Part shown: piece by piece, positions 42,535-51,515 of the stretch
Layout of the letters: each line of letters starts with the position of its first letter
Numbering within the stretch: the stretch's first letter is position 1
Assembly (NCBI RefSeq): GCF_900110375.1
Contig: NZ_FODN01000001.1
Coordinates: forward strand, 558,001-622,000
Reading direction: 5' to 3'
Length of the DNA stretch: 64,000 bases
From: Flavobacterium sinopsychrotolerans
GTDB lineage: Bacteria > Bacteroidota > Bacteroidia > Flavobacteriales > Flavobacteriaceae
Position numbers and translations under genes: made by a program
Notes under the pieces: generated by a model
The model's database searches: none
What the model was told of the DNA's origin: nothing
Seen by the model: the letters and a program-made list of their open reading frames with translations, nothing else

Positions 42535-43341
42535 TTACATGAATTTATAGTCTGATTTTAGAAATTCACGAGAATTTTTCTCTAAAACAACACACTTCAT
42601 CGTGGTTATTTTTCCTTTATTTTTCAAGTCTTTCATACTCATTGTCATCATCAAAGGTCGGTCTCCAGTTTTAAAATATCGCTTTAAAACATCCGGGGTT
42701 TTCTGTCTTTGCTGAGATCTAAACATATCCGAAAAACTCACCTTGGCCTCATTTGTATAATAAAATACCATCACAAAATCGGCACTTGTGGCTTCAATTC
42801 CCTTACAATTATAACCCATAATTATTTTATTGGGAAGTGACCTGTATGAAAACCCGTCACTTTCATTCTCTTTTGATGTCATTTCGGAGTAATCAGGCAT
42901 TTTAGAAGCCATGGCAACCTTTTCTTTTTCTTGATTAAAAGCAGTAATCATCAACTTATTTCTGCTGTCAATTACCATAAACATTTCACCGGATTCACCC
43001 ATTTTGAATCCAAAATATTCCGCATTAGGCTCTAAAAAATAATCCATAATCATCGCCTTTTCCTTTTCACTCTGAATTTCCAAAGAATATTTCCAGCTGA
43101 ACGAATAGGAATCTGGAACCAAAGCAGGATCAACTTTGTTTTTTCCGTATGCCATTGCCATCACATTAGCATCCAAAACCTTATCTTTAGAATTCTTCGT
43201 TTCCTCTTCCTCTTTATCACTGGCTTTCTGTTCTATTTTATCTTGGACTTTTTTTTGCAATTTTTTTAAAATTTGCGCTTCCAAAACATTATTAAAAACC
43301 AACAACAACACCAAACTAAAAACCCAACACATCTTTTTCAT
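42535..43341 (-). CDS. Exported DUF4412-domain protein
   Basis: The 268-residue protein has a signal peptide (MCWVFSLVLLLVFNNVLEAQ), a charged coiled segment (KKLQKKVQDKIEQKASDKEE) and a C-terminal domain with the DUF4412 pattern (MIMDYFLEPNAEYFGFKMG, then SLPNKIIMGYNCKGIEA and MVFYYTNEAKVSF). Its location is probably periplasm or outer membrane. Function unknown. Confidence 0.75.
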   Translation of the reverse strand: MKKMCWVFSLVLLLVFNNVLEAQILKKLQKKVQDKIEQKASDKEEEETKNSKDKVLDANVMAMAYGKNKVDPALVPDSYSFSWKYSLEIQSEKEKAMIMDYFLEPNAEYFGFKMGESGEMFMVIDSRNKLMITAFNQEKEKVAMASKMPDYSEMTSKENESDGFSYRSLPNKIIMGYNCKGIEATSADFVMVFYYTNEAKVSFSDMFRSQQRQKTPDVLKRYFKTGDRPLMMTMSMKDLKNKGKITTMKCVVLEKNSREFLKSDYKFM

Positions 43342-43500
43342 GACAGTAAATTTTAGATTAAATACAAATTTACAATTTGATTATCAGATAGTTATGATTA
43401 ATTAAATAAAATTAAGAAGGAGCAATATCTATTAAAATAAAAGAAAAAAATAGCCTGATAAATTAAAAATTAACGTAGCCCATAAACAAACAAAATTCAA

Positions 43501-43508
43501 TACTTTTG
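43501..43508 (+). promoter_or_regulatory. Predicted MarC-gene promoter -7 element
   Basis: TACTTTTG, a TAnnTTTG match, lies 21 bases before the MarC start. Confidence 0.5.
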
Positions 43509-43529
43509 TGATAAATAAGTACCCGAATT

Positions 43530-44105
43530 ATGGAATTAGACATTAGAGAAATAATCACAGTTGGAATGGTGCTTTTCGCCGTAATTGATATTGTGGGATC
43601 CATCCCAATTATTGTTGATTTAAGAACAAAACATGGACACATTGAATCTGAAAAAGCATCCATTGTTGCCGGTGTCATTATGATTGTTTTTCTTTTTGCA
43701 GGTGAAGAGCTTTTAAAATTAATTGGCATCGACGTTAATTCTTTTGCCGTAGCTGGTTCATTCGTCTTATTCTTTCTGGCTTTGGAAATGATTTTAGGAA
43801 TCAGGATTTATCGTGATGAGGAAGCCAGTTCCGCCTCGATTGTGCCATTAGCATTTCCTTTGATTGCCGGAGCCGGGACCATGACAACTTTACTGTCTTT
43901 GCGTTCTCAGTTTTACACAATTAATATTGTGATTGCCATAATTTTGAATATCATCTTGGTATACGTCGTTTTGAAATCCTCTTCTAAAATTGAAAAAATG
44001 TTAGGTGAGAATGGACTTGGAGTGATCAGAAAGACTTTTGGAGTAGTTCTTCTCGCTATTGCTGTTAAATTATTCGCTGCGAATGTTAAAGGTTTGTTTG
44101 TCTAA
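43530..44105 (+). CDS. MarC-family membrane protein
   Basis: The 191-residue protein has six hydrophobic segments in two repeats, typical of MarC/UPF0056 (LFAVIDIVGSIPIIVDL, AGSFVLFFLALEMILGI, PLAFPLIAGAGTMTTLLSL). The family's transport role is not settled and early claims of drug resistance were withdrawn. It is the first of a possible three-gene unit. Confidence 0.88.
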   Translation: MELDIREIITVGMVLFAVIDIVGSIPIIVDLRTKHGHIESEKASIVAGVIMIVFLFAGEELLKLIGIDVNSFAVAGSFVLFFLALEMILGIRIYRDEEASSASIVPLAFPLIAGAGTMTTLLSLRSQFYTINIVIAIILNIILVYVVLKSSSKIEKMLGENGLGVIRKTFGVVLLAIAVKLFAANVKGLFV

Positions 44106-44228
44106 ATTTAATTTTCATAAATTTACTCCCTAACATTTTATATAAATAATTAGATTTTTAGAAAAACTACTTTCTAAATAACATCCCTAAATATTTCTTT
44201 CTTTTATATTAAAAAACAAAAACATCTT

Positions 44229-44432
44229 ATGAAAATTTTCACTAACATATTGGTATTTTTAGCATTAGCTCTAATCCTATTTAATGTTACTTTACTGGAC
44301 TTTAAAAATCCATTTCAAGGAGATAGCGTAGTTGCTTTTATTGGAATCGCAGCTTCTTTTTGTGCCGTGTTGATCCTTCTCATTTTTAGAATGTCTAAAA
44401 AAATAGAGGAAAAATCGAATGACAATCTATAA
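44229..44432 (+). CDS. Small two-helix membrane protein
   Basis: The 67-residue product has two membrane segments (ILVFLALALILFNVTLL and VVAFIGIAASFCAVLILLIF) and a short charged C-terminus (RMSKKIEEKSNDNL). Its stop is 2 bases before the start of the FAD protein, which implies coupling. I recognise no family. Confidence 0.65.
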   Translation: MKIFTNILVFLALALILFNVTLLDFKNPFQGDSVVAFIGIAASFCAVLILLIFRMSKKIEEKSNDNL

Positions 44433-44434
44433 TT

Positions 44435-45040
44435 ATGTTTGATGTTTTGATTATTGGCGGTGGGGTTTCAGGAATGTCATGTTCACTTGTACTAGGTTCA
44501 GCAAAAAACAAACCTTTTGTCGCTAATAAAAAAATCGGCATTTTTACCCATCAAAAAACATCTTCCCTTCAAGAAGCGTTATTCAAGAACGCTTACGGGA
44601 TACCACCCGGGAAATTAGGCTCTGATTTACTGCACGAAAGCATCACGCATCTTTCCGAAACGTATCCGCACATTGTGCAAATTCCCAGTGAAAAAGTACT
44701 CAAAATCGAAGGCATCTGTCCTGAATTTACAGTCATTACAAATAAAACAAGCTACAAAACCCGCATAATTGTAGTAGGAATTGGTTCAGCAAATACTTTT
44801 GCCATCGAAGGCTTAATGGAATATGTAGAACCACATCAAAAATCGCTTCCTGAAAAACAAAGAATACAACTCAAGAACATCGACCATAAAGTTGCCGAAG
44901 GTATTCATGTGATAGGAACTTTAGCAGGCTGGAGAAGTCAACTGGCCATTGCTGCCGGAAGTGGCGCCGCAGTTGCAACAGACATTCTAACTTTATGGAA
45001 TGACGGGATTCAAACGCATGCCCATGACAGTATTCGGTAG
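44435..45040 (+). CDS. Short FAD-dependent oxidoreductase-like protein
   Basis: The 201-residue protein starts with a Rossmann FAD loop (VLIIGGGVSGMSCSLVLG) and ends with the FAD-closing segment EGIHVIGTLAGWRSQLAIAAGSGAAVATDI, as in thioredoxin reductases. The central NADPH-binding domain and the CxxC redox pair are absent, so it has only the split FAD domain, about 100 residues shorter than TrxR. It may use another electron donor or act as a flavoprotein sensor. It is coupled to the small membrane protein. Confidence 0.75.
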   Translation: MFDVLIIGGGVSGMSCSLVLGSAKNKPFVANKKIGIFTHQKTSSLQEALFKNAYGIPPGKLGSDLLHESITHLSETYPHIVQIPSEKVLKIEGICPEFTVITNKTSYKTRIIVVGIGSANTFAIEGLMEYVEPHQKSLPEKQRIQLKNIDHKVAEGIHVIGTLAGWRSQLAIAAGSGAAVATDILTLWNDGIQTHAHDSIR

Positions 45041-45110
45041 AAAAAGTTGAATTAAACTTTTAATTATCCTTAAAACTCTAAACTATTTATTATCTCAATA
45101 ATAGATTGCC

Positions 45111-46682
45111 TTACTGATTTAAAATCTTTTTTACCATCGCATCTTCTTTCAACACAATCTCATAATAATAGCTTTCCCCATACAATTGTCGGGCAAATTC
45201 AGCGGAAAGATAGCGTTTTACCAAAGCCTTGCTTTTTCCAAAATTCAGATCCAATCCGTTTCCAAAAATAAATTTTTGGAATGCATTAAAATACACCTCT
45301 GTGGCATTCATTTTAGTTTGAAATTGATCGAAAGACAATCCTTTAAAAGCACTTCGGTTTTTATCCAATTGCTCAAAAACAAAATTACCTACAATTCCGG
45401 ATTGCAATAAATAAGCGGTACTTTCATTTCCGTGCTCCACTTCAAGGGGAACAAAAACATCTGGGACAATTCCGCCGCCGCCATATACAATTTTACCTTT
45501 TTTAGTTTTGAATTTTATGGTGTCCAAAACTTTTATACTGTCTTTGTCATACAATTCACCATTCCCAAAACGAGCTTCTGATTCTTTGAAATAGGCTTCA
45601 TTTCCTTTTGAATATGGCTTTTGAATCGAACGTCCTGTTGGAGTGTAATATCTGGCAATGGTCAATCGAACGGCTGAACCATCGGCAAAATCCATTTCTC
45701 GCTGTACCAATCCTTTTCCAAAAGAACGACGCCCCACAATGGTTCCTCTGTCATTATCCTGAACCGCACCGGCAAGAATTTCACTAGCTGAGGCACTGTT
45801 TTCATTGATTAAAATAAAAACATTGCCTTTTTCAAAATTACCTTTTGCAGTTGCAAATGTTTTATCAATATTTCCGTTTTTATTTTTAGTAAAAACAATC
45901 AGTTGTTTATCCGGCAACAATTCATCGGCAATGGCAATCGCTTCTTCCATATATCCGCCACCATTATCTCGAACGTCAATAACAAGTGATTTTGCTCCTT
46001 GCTGTTTGAGTTTAGACAAACCTGCCATAAACTCTTTATAAGTAGTTTCCGCAAATCGATTTATTTTTATATATCCTGTCGCATTACCTAAAAGCAGTAC
46101 CGCATCGACACTTTTCAAAGGAATAACGTCTCTCTTTATTTTTAGTTTTAGTTTTTTATGTTCTGATTTTCTGTAAATCGTAAGTTCAATATCGGAGCCA
46201 ATGGTTCCTTTTAATTTAGAAAACAAACTGTCAGTCGGTAATTTACGCCCATACAATTTTGTTTTACCAGCATATAAAATACGGTCGCCTGCCTTTATTC
46301 CAGCTTTTGCCGAAGGGCCGTTCTCCACTGGTTTTATTACAGCAACAGAATCTTTGTACATATAAAAATTTACCCCTATTCCTACGAAGTTTCCCTTCAT
46401 GCTTTCCATCACTTCTTGCTGATCACTTGGCGGAATATATACTGAATGTGGATCGAGCTGCGCCAAAATATTATCAACCGTAAGATTTACAATAGAGTCC
46501 GTATTAACATCATCCACGTATTCATTATCGATAAAATCAATGAGTTTATTTAGCTTGCTTTTCGAATTGTTTTTAACAAGATAATCTGCTGTGTTAGGAA
46601 AATTTAACATTCCACCCAAGACAACACCTAAAGCAAGTGTTGAAAAAATAAGAATGGGCAAATATTTAGTATTAAAGTTCAT
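45111..46682 (-). CDS. S41-family C-terminal processing protease
   Basis: The 523-residue protein has one N-terminal membrane/signal segment (LPILIFSTLALGVVLGGML), a PDZ domain (about 110-190, VENGPSAKAGIKAGDRILYAG) and the S41 catalytic core with the serine in NENSASASEILAGA and the lysine in RRSFGKGLVQ. It belongs to the CtpA/Prc type that trims proteins in the periplasm. It directly follows the dCMP deaminase (start 1 base from its stop). Confidence 0.93.
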   Translation of the reverse strand: MNFNTKYLPILIFSTLALGVVLGGMLNFPNTADYLVKNNSKSKLNKLIDFIDNEYVDDVNTDSIVNLTVDNILAQLDPHSVYIPPSDQQEVMESMKGNFVGIGVNFYMYKDSVAVIKPVENGPSAKAGIKAGDRILYAGKTKLYGRKLPTDSLFSKLKGTIGSDIELTIYRKSEHKKLKLKIKRDVIPLKSVDAVLLLGNATGYIKINRFAETTYKEFMAGLSKLKQQGAKSLVIDVRDNGGGYMEEAIAIADELLPDKQLIVFTKNKNGNIDKTFATAKGNFEKGNVFILINENSASASEILAGAVQDNDRGTIVGRRSFGKGLVQREMDFADGSAVRLTIARYYTPTGRSIQKPYSKGNEAYFKESEARFGNGELYDKDSIKVLDTIKFKTKKGKIVYGGGGIVPDVFVPLEVEHGNESTAYLLQSGIVGNFVFEQLDKNRSAFKGLSFDQFQTKMNATEVYFNAFQKFIFGNGLDLNFGKSKALVKRYLSAEFARQLYGESYYYEIVLKEDAMVKKILNQ

Positions 46683-47114
46683 TTATTCTTCTAAAATTGA
46701 AATATGCTCCACCTCTACTCCGGCTTTTATCAGAAACTGAATTCCTGAATCATCCCGATATCCATTGTGATACACCACTCTTTTTATTCCGGACTGATGA
46801 ATCAATTTACTGCATTCCTTGCAAGGCGAAAGCGTAATATACAATGTGGCTCCTTCACAGGATTGCGTGGATCGGGCTACTTTCAGAATCGCATTTGCCT
46901 CAGCATGCAAAACATCCCAACGCGTTAATCCTTCCTCGTCTTCACAGCAATTTTCAAAACCAGAGGGCGTTCCGTTGTATCCGTCAGAGATTATCATTCG
47001 ATCTCGTACAATAATCGCACCAACTTGTTTGCGTTTACAATACGACAGTAAACTCCATTCTTTGGCAATTCTAAGATACGCTTTATCGTATTTATTTAAT
47101 TTTTTTTCGTTCAT
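46683..47114 (-). CDS. dCMP deaminase (ComEB-like)
   Basis: The 143-residue zinc deaminase carries His70-Ala-Glu72 (LHAEANAIL) and Cys98/Cys101 (SPCKEC), with the dCMP-type GYNGTPSGFENCCEDEEG. It turns dCMP to dUMP for thymidylate synthesis. It abuts both neighbours: the HupE/UreJ gene ends 1 base before it and the protease starts right after. Confidence 0.92.
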   Translation of the reverse strand: MNEKKLNKYDKAYLRIAKEWSLLSYCKRKQVGAIIVRDRMIISDGYNGTPSGFENCCEDEEGLTRWDVLHAEANAILKVARSTQSCEGATLYITLSPCKECSKLIHQSGIKRVVYHNGYRDDSGIQFLIKAGVEVEHISILEE

Positions 47115-47115
47115 T

Positions 47116-47709
47116 TTATCTTATCCAGATTTCACTTTCCACAATCATTGGTATAACCACTCCTATTATAAATGCCGACATTACTAATGTCCAATCGCGT
47201 TTCGAAAATCTAAAAACGGTTTGAACTATATACGACAAAATCAAAACGACAAAAACTACAACAATCTGAGCCGCTTCTATTCCTAACGCGAATTCTGACA
47301 ACGGCAATATTTTAGAAGTAGCATCGCCACCAAGAATCGATTTAAAATAATTTGAAAATCCCAATCCATGAATTATCCCAAAGAAAAGCGTAATAAAAAA
47401 CACCAAATTGATACTTTCTTTCTTGCTTGATTTTCCAGCTGTAAAAAGGTTAAACAATGCTGTTATCACAATTGTTATTGGAATTAATAATTCGACTACA
47501 TTCACTTTTATGGCAATTATACCAAAAACGGAAAGCATTAAAGCCATCGTGTGACCAAGGGTAAAAAGGGTGACCAAAAGTACAATTCGCTTCCAATCCT
47601 TGAAAGAGAAAGGAACTGCTAGAGCGATTAAAAATAAAACATGATCATAAGCATGAATATCCAAAACGTGTTTTAATCCTATTTGAAAGTAAATCCAAAA
47701 TTCTGACAT
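47116..47709 (-). CDS. HupE/UreJ-family membrane protein
   Basis: ATG 47709 (MSEFWIYFQIGLKHVLDI) is chosen over 47793 because the first 28 residues are unconserved. The 197-residue product has about six membrane segments with the family motif HVLDIHAYDHVLFLIALAVPF and LFTLGHTMALMLSVF, plus GIIHGLGFSNYF. Related proteins are suspected of nickel or cobalt uptake via conserved His; not proven for this type. It heads a three-gene unit with dCMP deaminase and the S41 protease. Confidence 0.82.
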   Translation of the reverse strand: MSEFWIYFQIGLKHVLDIHAYDHVLFLIALAVPFSFKDWKRIVLLVTLFTLGHTMALMLSVFGIIAIKVNVVELLIPITIVITALFNLFTAGKSSKKESINLVFFITLFFGIIHGLGFSNYFKSILGGDATSKILPLSEFALGIEAAQIVVVFVVLILSYIVQTVFRFSKRDWTLVMSAFIIGVVIPMIVESEIWIR

Positions 47710-47859
47710 CAGTAATTTATTAAGTTGATAAAGGGGTTGTAAACTTACGATTAATTTTGAAAATGATTCATTTGAATATTTAAATAAATACATTTCAAAA
47801 CAGAACTTACTAAAAGAAAAAATATAAAAAAATTAAAATCAATAATTTAAAAATAGATT

Positions 47860-47867
47860 TATCTTTG
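47860..47867 (+). promoter_or_regulatory. Predicted TerB-gene promoter -7 element
   Basis: TATCTTTG, 21 bases before the start codon. Confidence 0.6.
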
Positions 47868-47888
47868 TAAGATATAAAACCAATAATT

Positions 47889-48320
47889 ATGTCATTTTCA
47901 GATTTATTTGATAGCGAATTTAAGCAAAGAAATAAAGGTCATTTTGCATCAATTGTCCGTGTAGCGCTTACTGACGAGAAGTTTTCTCCAGAAGAAAAAG
48001 CATTTTTAGACAAACTGGCAGTTCGATTAGAAATTTCTACTGCAGAATATGAGGAAATTCTAGAGAATCCTTTAAAATATCCAATCAATCCGCCTTATTT
48101 GTACGAGCAAAGAATGGAGCGTTTGTACGATTTAGCCCGAATTGTTCATGTTGATCATCATTTAGGTGACAAACAAGAAGTAATGCTTAGAAAAATTGGT
48201 GTAGGTTTAGGCTTTAACGCTGAAAACGTAGATTACATTGTAGATAAAGCGCTTAAATTAGTAGATAAAGAGGTTGATTTAGATACTTTCATTTTTGAGA
48301 TGCAAAATATGAACAAGTAA
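47889..48320 (+). CDS. TerB-like helical protein
   Basis: The 143-residue, mostly helical protein matches the TerB/co-chaperone-DjlA N-terminal fold: LTDEKFSPEEKAFLDKLA, RMERLYDLARIVHVDHHLGDKQEVMLRKIGVG, with acidic residues that may bind metal. Some relatives belong to tellurite-resistance systems, but no ter partners are here, so that role is not implied. It is monocistronic. Confidence 0.82.
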   Translation: MSFSDLFDSEFKQRNKGHFASIVRVALTDEKFSPEEKAFLDKLAVRLEISTAEYEEILENPLKYPINPPYLYEQRMERLYDLARIVHVDHHLGDKQEVMLRKIGVGLGFNAENVDYIVDKALKLVDKEVDLDTFIFEMQNMNK

Positions 48321-48338
48321 TCATATAAGTATATATAT

Positions 48339-48368
48339 AAAAAGCTTCCGCCATGGCGGAAGCTTTTT
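48339..48368. terminator. Bidirectional terminator (30-bp perfect palindrome)
   Basis: AAAAAGCTTCCGCCA and its exact complement meet at 48353/48354, giving a GC-rich stem with flanking A and T runs between convergent TerB and fbp. Confidence 0.9.
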
Positions 48369-48373
48369 TATTT

Positions 48374-49393
48374 TTAGTATTTGCTTAATTTTGCTTTATG
48401 CATAAATTCTTCTGCTTTTTCAACCATATTGTAGCTTCCGCAGAAAAAAGGTACCCGCTCATGCAATTCAGTTGGTATAATTTCCATAATACTTCCAAAA
48501 CCATCTGAGGCTTTACCACCAGCTTGTTCGACAATAAATGCCATGGGATTACATTCATATAACAAACGTAATTTCCCTTTTGGTGCTTTAGAACTTGTTG
48601 GATAAATATAAATTCCGCCTTTAATCATGTTTCTATGAATATCCGAAACCAAACTTCCTATATAACGTGACGTGTACGGTCTATCATCTTCTTCGGACTG
48701 GCAGTATTTAATATAATCTTTAACCCCTTGTGGAAAATGAACATAGTTCCCTTCATTGATCGAATAAATATGTCCGTCTTTTGAAAACTGCATGTTTGGA
48801 TGTGACAAATAAAACGTTCCAATAGCCGGATTTAATGTAAATCCATTTACGCCGTGTCCTGTAGTATAAACTAGCATAGTTGACGTACCGTAAATCACAT
48901 AACCTGCAGCAACCTGATTGATTCCCGGCTGCAAAAAATCTTCTATTGTAACTGGAGTTCCTATTGGCGTAATTCTTCTATAAACAGAGAATATAGTTCC
49001 TACTGAAACGTTTACATCAATATTAGAAGAACCGTCAAGAGGATCCATTAAAACTACATATTTATTGTTGTGGCTTTTATCGCTTCCTTCCACTGTAATA
49101 AACTCATCGTTTTCCTCAGAAGCGATTCCACATACAATTTCCCGATTAATTAGCGTTTGAATAAAAACTTCATTTGCATACACGTCGAGTTTTTGCTGAT
49201 CTTCTCCCTGAATGTTTTGTTCCCCCGCAGCACCTACAATATCTACAAGCCCCGCTTTGTTTACTTTATAATTGACCACCTTGGCTGCCAATCGGATGGA
49301 GTTAATGATTCGGGATAATTCGCCTGATGAATATTGAAAAGCATTTTGGTTTTCAATGATAAATTCTCCTAGTGTTTTGTTGCGTTGTTCCAT
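48374..49393 (-). CDS. fbp: Class I fructose-1,6-bisphosphatase
   Basis: The 339-residue enzyme has the class I signature: metal motif [19 protein letters not shown], upstream ASEEND, and the C-terminal [21 protein letters not shown]. It makes fructose-6-phosphate in gluconeogenesis. Full length. Divergent from the GNAT-aspartate kinase unit. Confidence 0.96.
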   Translation of the reverse strand: MEQRNKTLGEFIIENQNAFQYSSGELSRIINSIRLAAKVVNYKVNKAGLVDIVGAAGEQNIQGEDQQKLDVYANEVFIQTLINREIVCGIASEENDEFITVEGSDKSHNNKYVVLMDPLDGSSNIDVNVSVGTIFSVYRRITPIGTPVTIEDFLQPGINQVAAGYVIYGTSTMLVYTTGHGVNGFTLNPAIGTFYLSHPNMQFSKDGHIYSINEGNYVHFPQGVKDYIKYCQSEEDDRPYTSRYIGSLVSDIHRNMIKGGIYIYPTSSKAPKGKLRLLYECNPMAFIVEQAGGKASDGFGSIMEIIPTELHERVPFFCGSYNMVEKAEEFMHKAKLSKY

Positions 49394-49563
49394 TAAGAAA
49401 TCGTTGTAGTTATTTTGAAGTCACAAATATCGTTTTTTTTGTGAAAATGATTTCAATAATATTTAGTTAGTTTATCAGTATTGTATATTTGCTTATTAAA
49501 GCTCCGATTTTATACGTATAAATACTGTTTTATCGTGTTTTTAGAACATTAAAATAAAAGATC

Positions 49564-50043
49564 ATGAATATTAGAAGAGGAAATCCAGAAGACATGAAAG
49601 CTGTATTAGGGCTTATCAAAGAATTAGCTGAGTTTGAAAAAGAGCCAAATGCAGTTCTTGTAACTGTTGACGATTTAATTCGGGATGGTTTTGGCCCTGT
49701 TCCTCTCTTTCATGTTTTTGTTGCCGAAGTGGAGTCAGAAATTGTGGGTATCGCGTTATATTATTACCGTTATTCGACTTGGAAAGGAAAAACAATTCAT
49801 CTGGAAGATTTAGTGGTAAAAGATAAAATGCGTGGAACCGGACTTGGATATGCTTTATATTCTGAAATTATAAAACAGGGTAAAAAAGATCAGGTTCGAA
49901 GAGTGGAATGGAATGTATTGGACTGGAATACTCCGGCAATAGAATTTTATGAAAAATCAGGCGCAAAAGTCCTTCGTGACTGGTATGTAGTACAAATGGA
50001 CGAACTGGGAATCACGAATTTTGTGGAGAATAAATTGAAATAA
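49564..50043 (+). CDS. GNAT-family N-acetyltransferase
   Basis: The 159-residue protein is a complete GNAT domain, with the acetyl-CoA loop VVKDKMRGTGLGYALYSEI and the SSAT-like ending WNVLDWNTPAIEFYEKSGAKV...WYVVQMD. The closest type I recognise is the diamine or thialysine acetyltransferase group; the substrate is unproven. It precedes the aspartate kinase by 26 bases. Confidence 0.88.
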   Translation: MNIRRGNPEDMKAVLGLIKELAEFEKEPNAVLVTVDDLIRDGFGPVPLFHVFVAEVESEIVGIALYYYRYSTWKGKTIHLEDLVVKDKMRGTGLGYALYSEIIKQGKKDQVRRVEWNVLDWNTPAIEFYEKSGAKVLRDWYVVQMDELGITNFVENKLK

Positions 50044-50069
50044 AATAAAGAACAATTTTTGTTTAAAAT

Positions 50070-51326
50070 ATGAGAGTATTCAAATTTGGAGGAGCTTCTG
50101 TAAAAGATGCCGCAGGAATTAAAAACGTGTACGACGTTTTACAAAAAGTGGGTTACGAAGATGTATTGCTGGTCGTTTCTGCAATGGGAAAAACGACGAA
50201 TGCATTGGAACTCGTCATAAAAAACTATTTCGACAAATCGGCTGAGTTAAATTCATCTGTCCAAGAAGTAAAAAAATACCACAATCAAATTTTGATGGAT
50301 TTATTTGAGGATGAAAAAAATGAAGTTTTTTCAGCTGTAAATACACAATTTACTGATTTAGAATATTTTTTGGCGCACAATAAATCTCCAAATTATAATT
50401 TTGTATACGACCAGATTGTAAGTTATGGTGAATTAATTTCGACAACAATTCTGAGCCATTTCATGAATTTCATGAGAATAAAAACACAATGGCTGGATGT
50501 GCGTAATTTCATAAAAACAGATGCAAATTATAGAGATGCAGAAGTAGATTGGGAATTGACACAGAAAAACATTGCCAAAAACGTAAAACGAAAAATCCTA
50601 AACATCACACAAGGTTTCTTGGGTTCAGATGAGAATAATTTCACTACCACTTTAGGCCGTGAAGGTTCAGATTATACCGCTGCAATTTTTGCATATTGTT
50701 TAAATGCCGAAAGCGTAACCATCTGGAAAGATGTTCCAGGAGTGATGAATGCCGACCCAAGATATTTTGAAAACGCCAGTTTATTAAACCAAATTTCGTA
50801 TCGCGAAGCGATTGAATTAGCATTTTACGGTGCAACGGTTATTCACCCAAAAACGCTGCAACCTTTACAGAAAAAGGAAATTCCCTTATATGTAAAATCA
50901 TTCATAAATCCATTATTAAAAGGGACAAGCGTTTCTAAAGGAGTCGATTTAGAACCCTATTTACCTTGTTTTATTGTCAAAAGAAACCAACTTTTGATTT
51001 CGCTTTCCTCTATAGATTTCTCTTTCATCATGGAAGAAAACATCAGCGAGATTTTTGCTTTGTTTCACCAATTTAAAATAAAAGTAAATTTAATCCAGAA
51101 TTCAGCGATTAGTTTCTCCGTATGCGTAGAAGATAAGTTTGATAATTTTAAAGCCTTAAATGCCATTTTGTCGAAAAAATTTAAAGTTGAATTTAACGAA
51201 AATGTCACTTTATATACCATTAGACATTTCGATGACAAAGCAGCACAAACTGTCGAAGAAAACAAAATTGTCTTATTGAAACAAGTCAGTCGTGAAACGA
51301 TGCAAGTTGTGACAAAAGAAGTTTAG
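50070..51326 (+). CDS. Aspartate kinase
   Basis: The 418-residue protein begins MRVFKFGGASVKDAAG, the aspartokinase signature, and has the amino-acid kinase core to about 290 (TTLGREGSDYTAAIFAYCLN, WKDVPGVMNADPRYF, YREAIELAFYGATVIHPKT). The C-terminal 130 residues look like degenerate ACT domains (IDFSFIMEENISEIFALFHQ). It phosphorylates aspartate for lysine, threonine and methionine synthesis. It is monofunctional, with no homoserine dehydrogenase part. Confidence 0.93.
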   Translation: MRVFKFGGASVKDAAGIKNVYDVLQKVGYEDVLLVVSAMGKTTNALELVIKNYFDKSAELNSSVQEVKKYHNQILMDLFEDEKNEVFSAVNTQFTDLEYFLAHNKSPNYNFVYDQIVSYGELISTTILSHFMNFMRIKTQWLDVRNFIKTDANYRDAEVDWELTQKNIAKNVKRKILNITQGFLGSDENNFTTTLGREGSDYTAAIFAYCLNAESVTIWKDVPGVMNADPRYFENASLLNQISYREAIELAFYGATVIHPKTLQPLQKKEIPLYVKSFINPLLKGTSVSKGVDLEPYLPCFIVKRNQLLISLSSIDFSFIMEENISEIFALFHQFKIKVNLIQNSAISFSVCVEDKFDNFKALNAILSKKFKVEFNENVTLYTIRHFDDKAAQTVEENKIVLLKQVSRETMQVVTKEV

Positions 51327-51345
51327 AAACTGTTTAACAGTATTG

Positions 51346-51384
51346 AAAAATGGGAATCGAAATTAAATTTGATTCCCATTTTTT
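51346..51384 (+). terminator. Terminator after the aspartate kinase gene
   Basis: The stem AAAAATGGGAATC/GATTCCCATTTTT is followed by TGTTTTT. Confidence 0.85.
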
Positions 51385-51485
51385 GTTTTTAAAAATATAA
51401 AAAAAGCTATAATGGAGAAAATATTTATTTATGTATCCGCTAATTTTCTGATTGAGGCATCTTCTAATTATCGAATTATAAATAC

Positions 51486-51493
51486 TACTTTTG
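51486..51493 (+). promoter_or_regulatory. Predicted promoter -7 element of the large barrel gene
   Basis: TACTTTTG, a TAnnTTTG match, 22 bases before the start codon. Confidence 0.5.
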
Positions 51494-51515
51494 GTACTTT
51501 CGAGTTATAGTATTT

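Noticed and set aside
47889..48320. Tellurite resistance as the role of the TerB-like gene
   Set aside because: No other ter genes are present; the TerB fold alone does not support the phenotype.
51412..51510. 32-codon frame in the leader of the large barrel gene, starting MEKIFIYVSANFL
   Set aside because: It overlaps the predicted promoter -7 element and has no supporting context, so it is probably chance.
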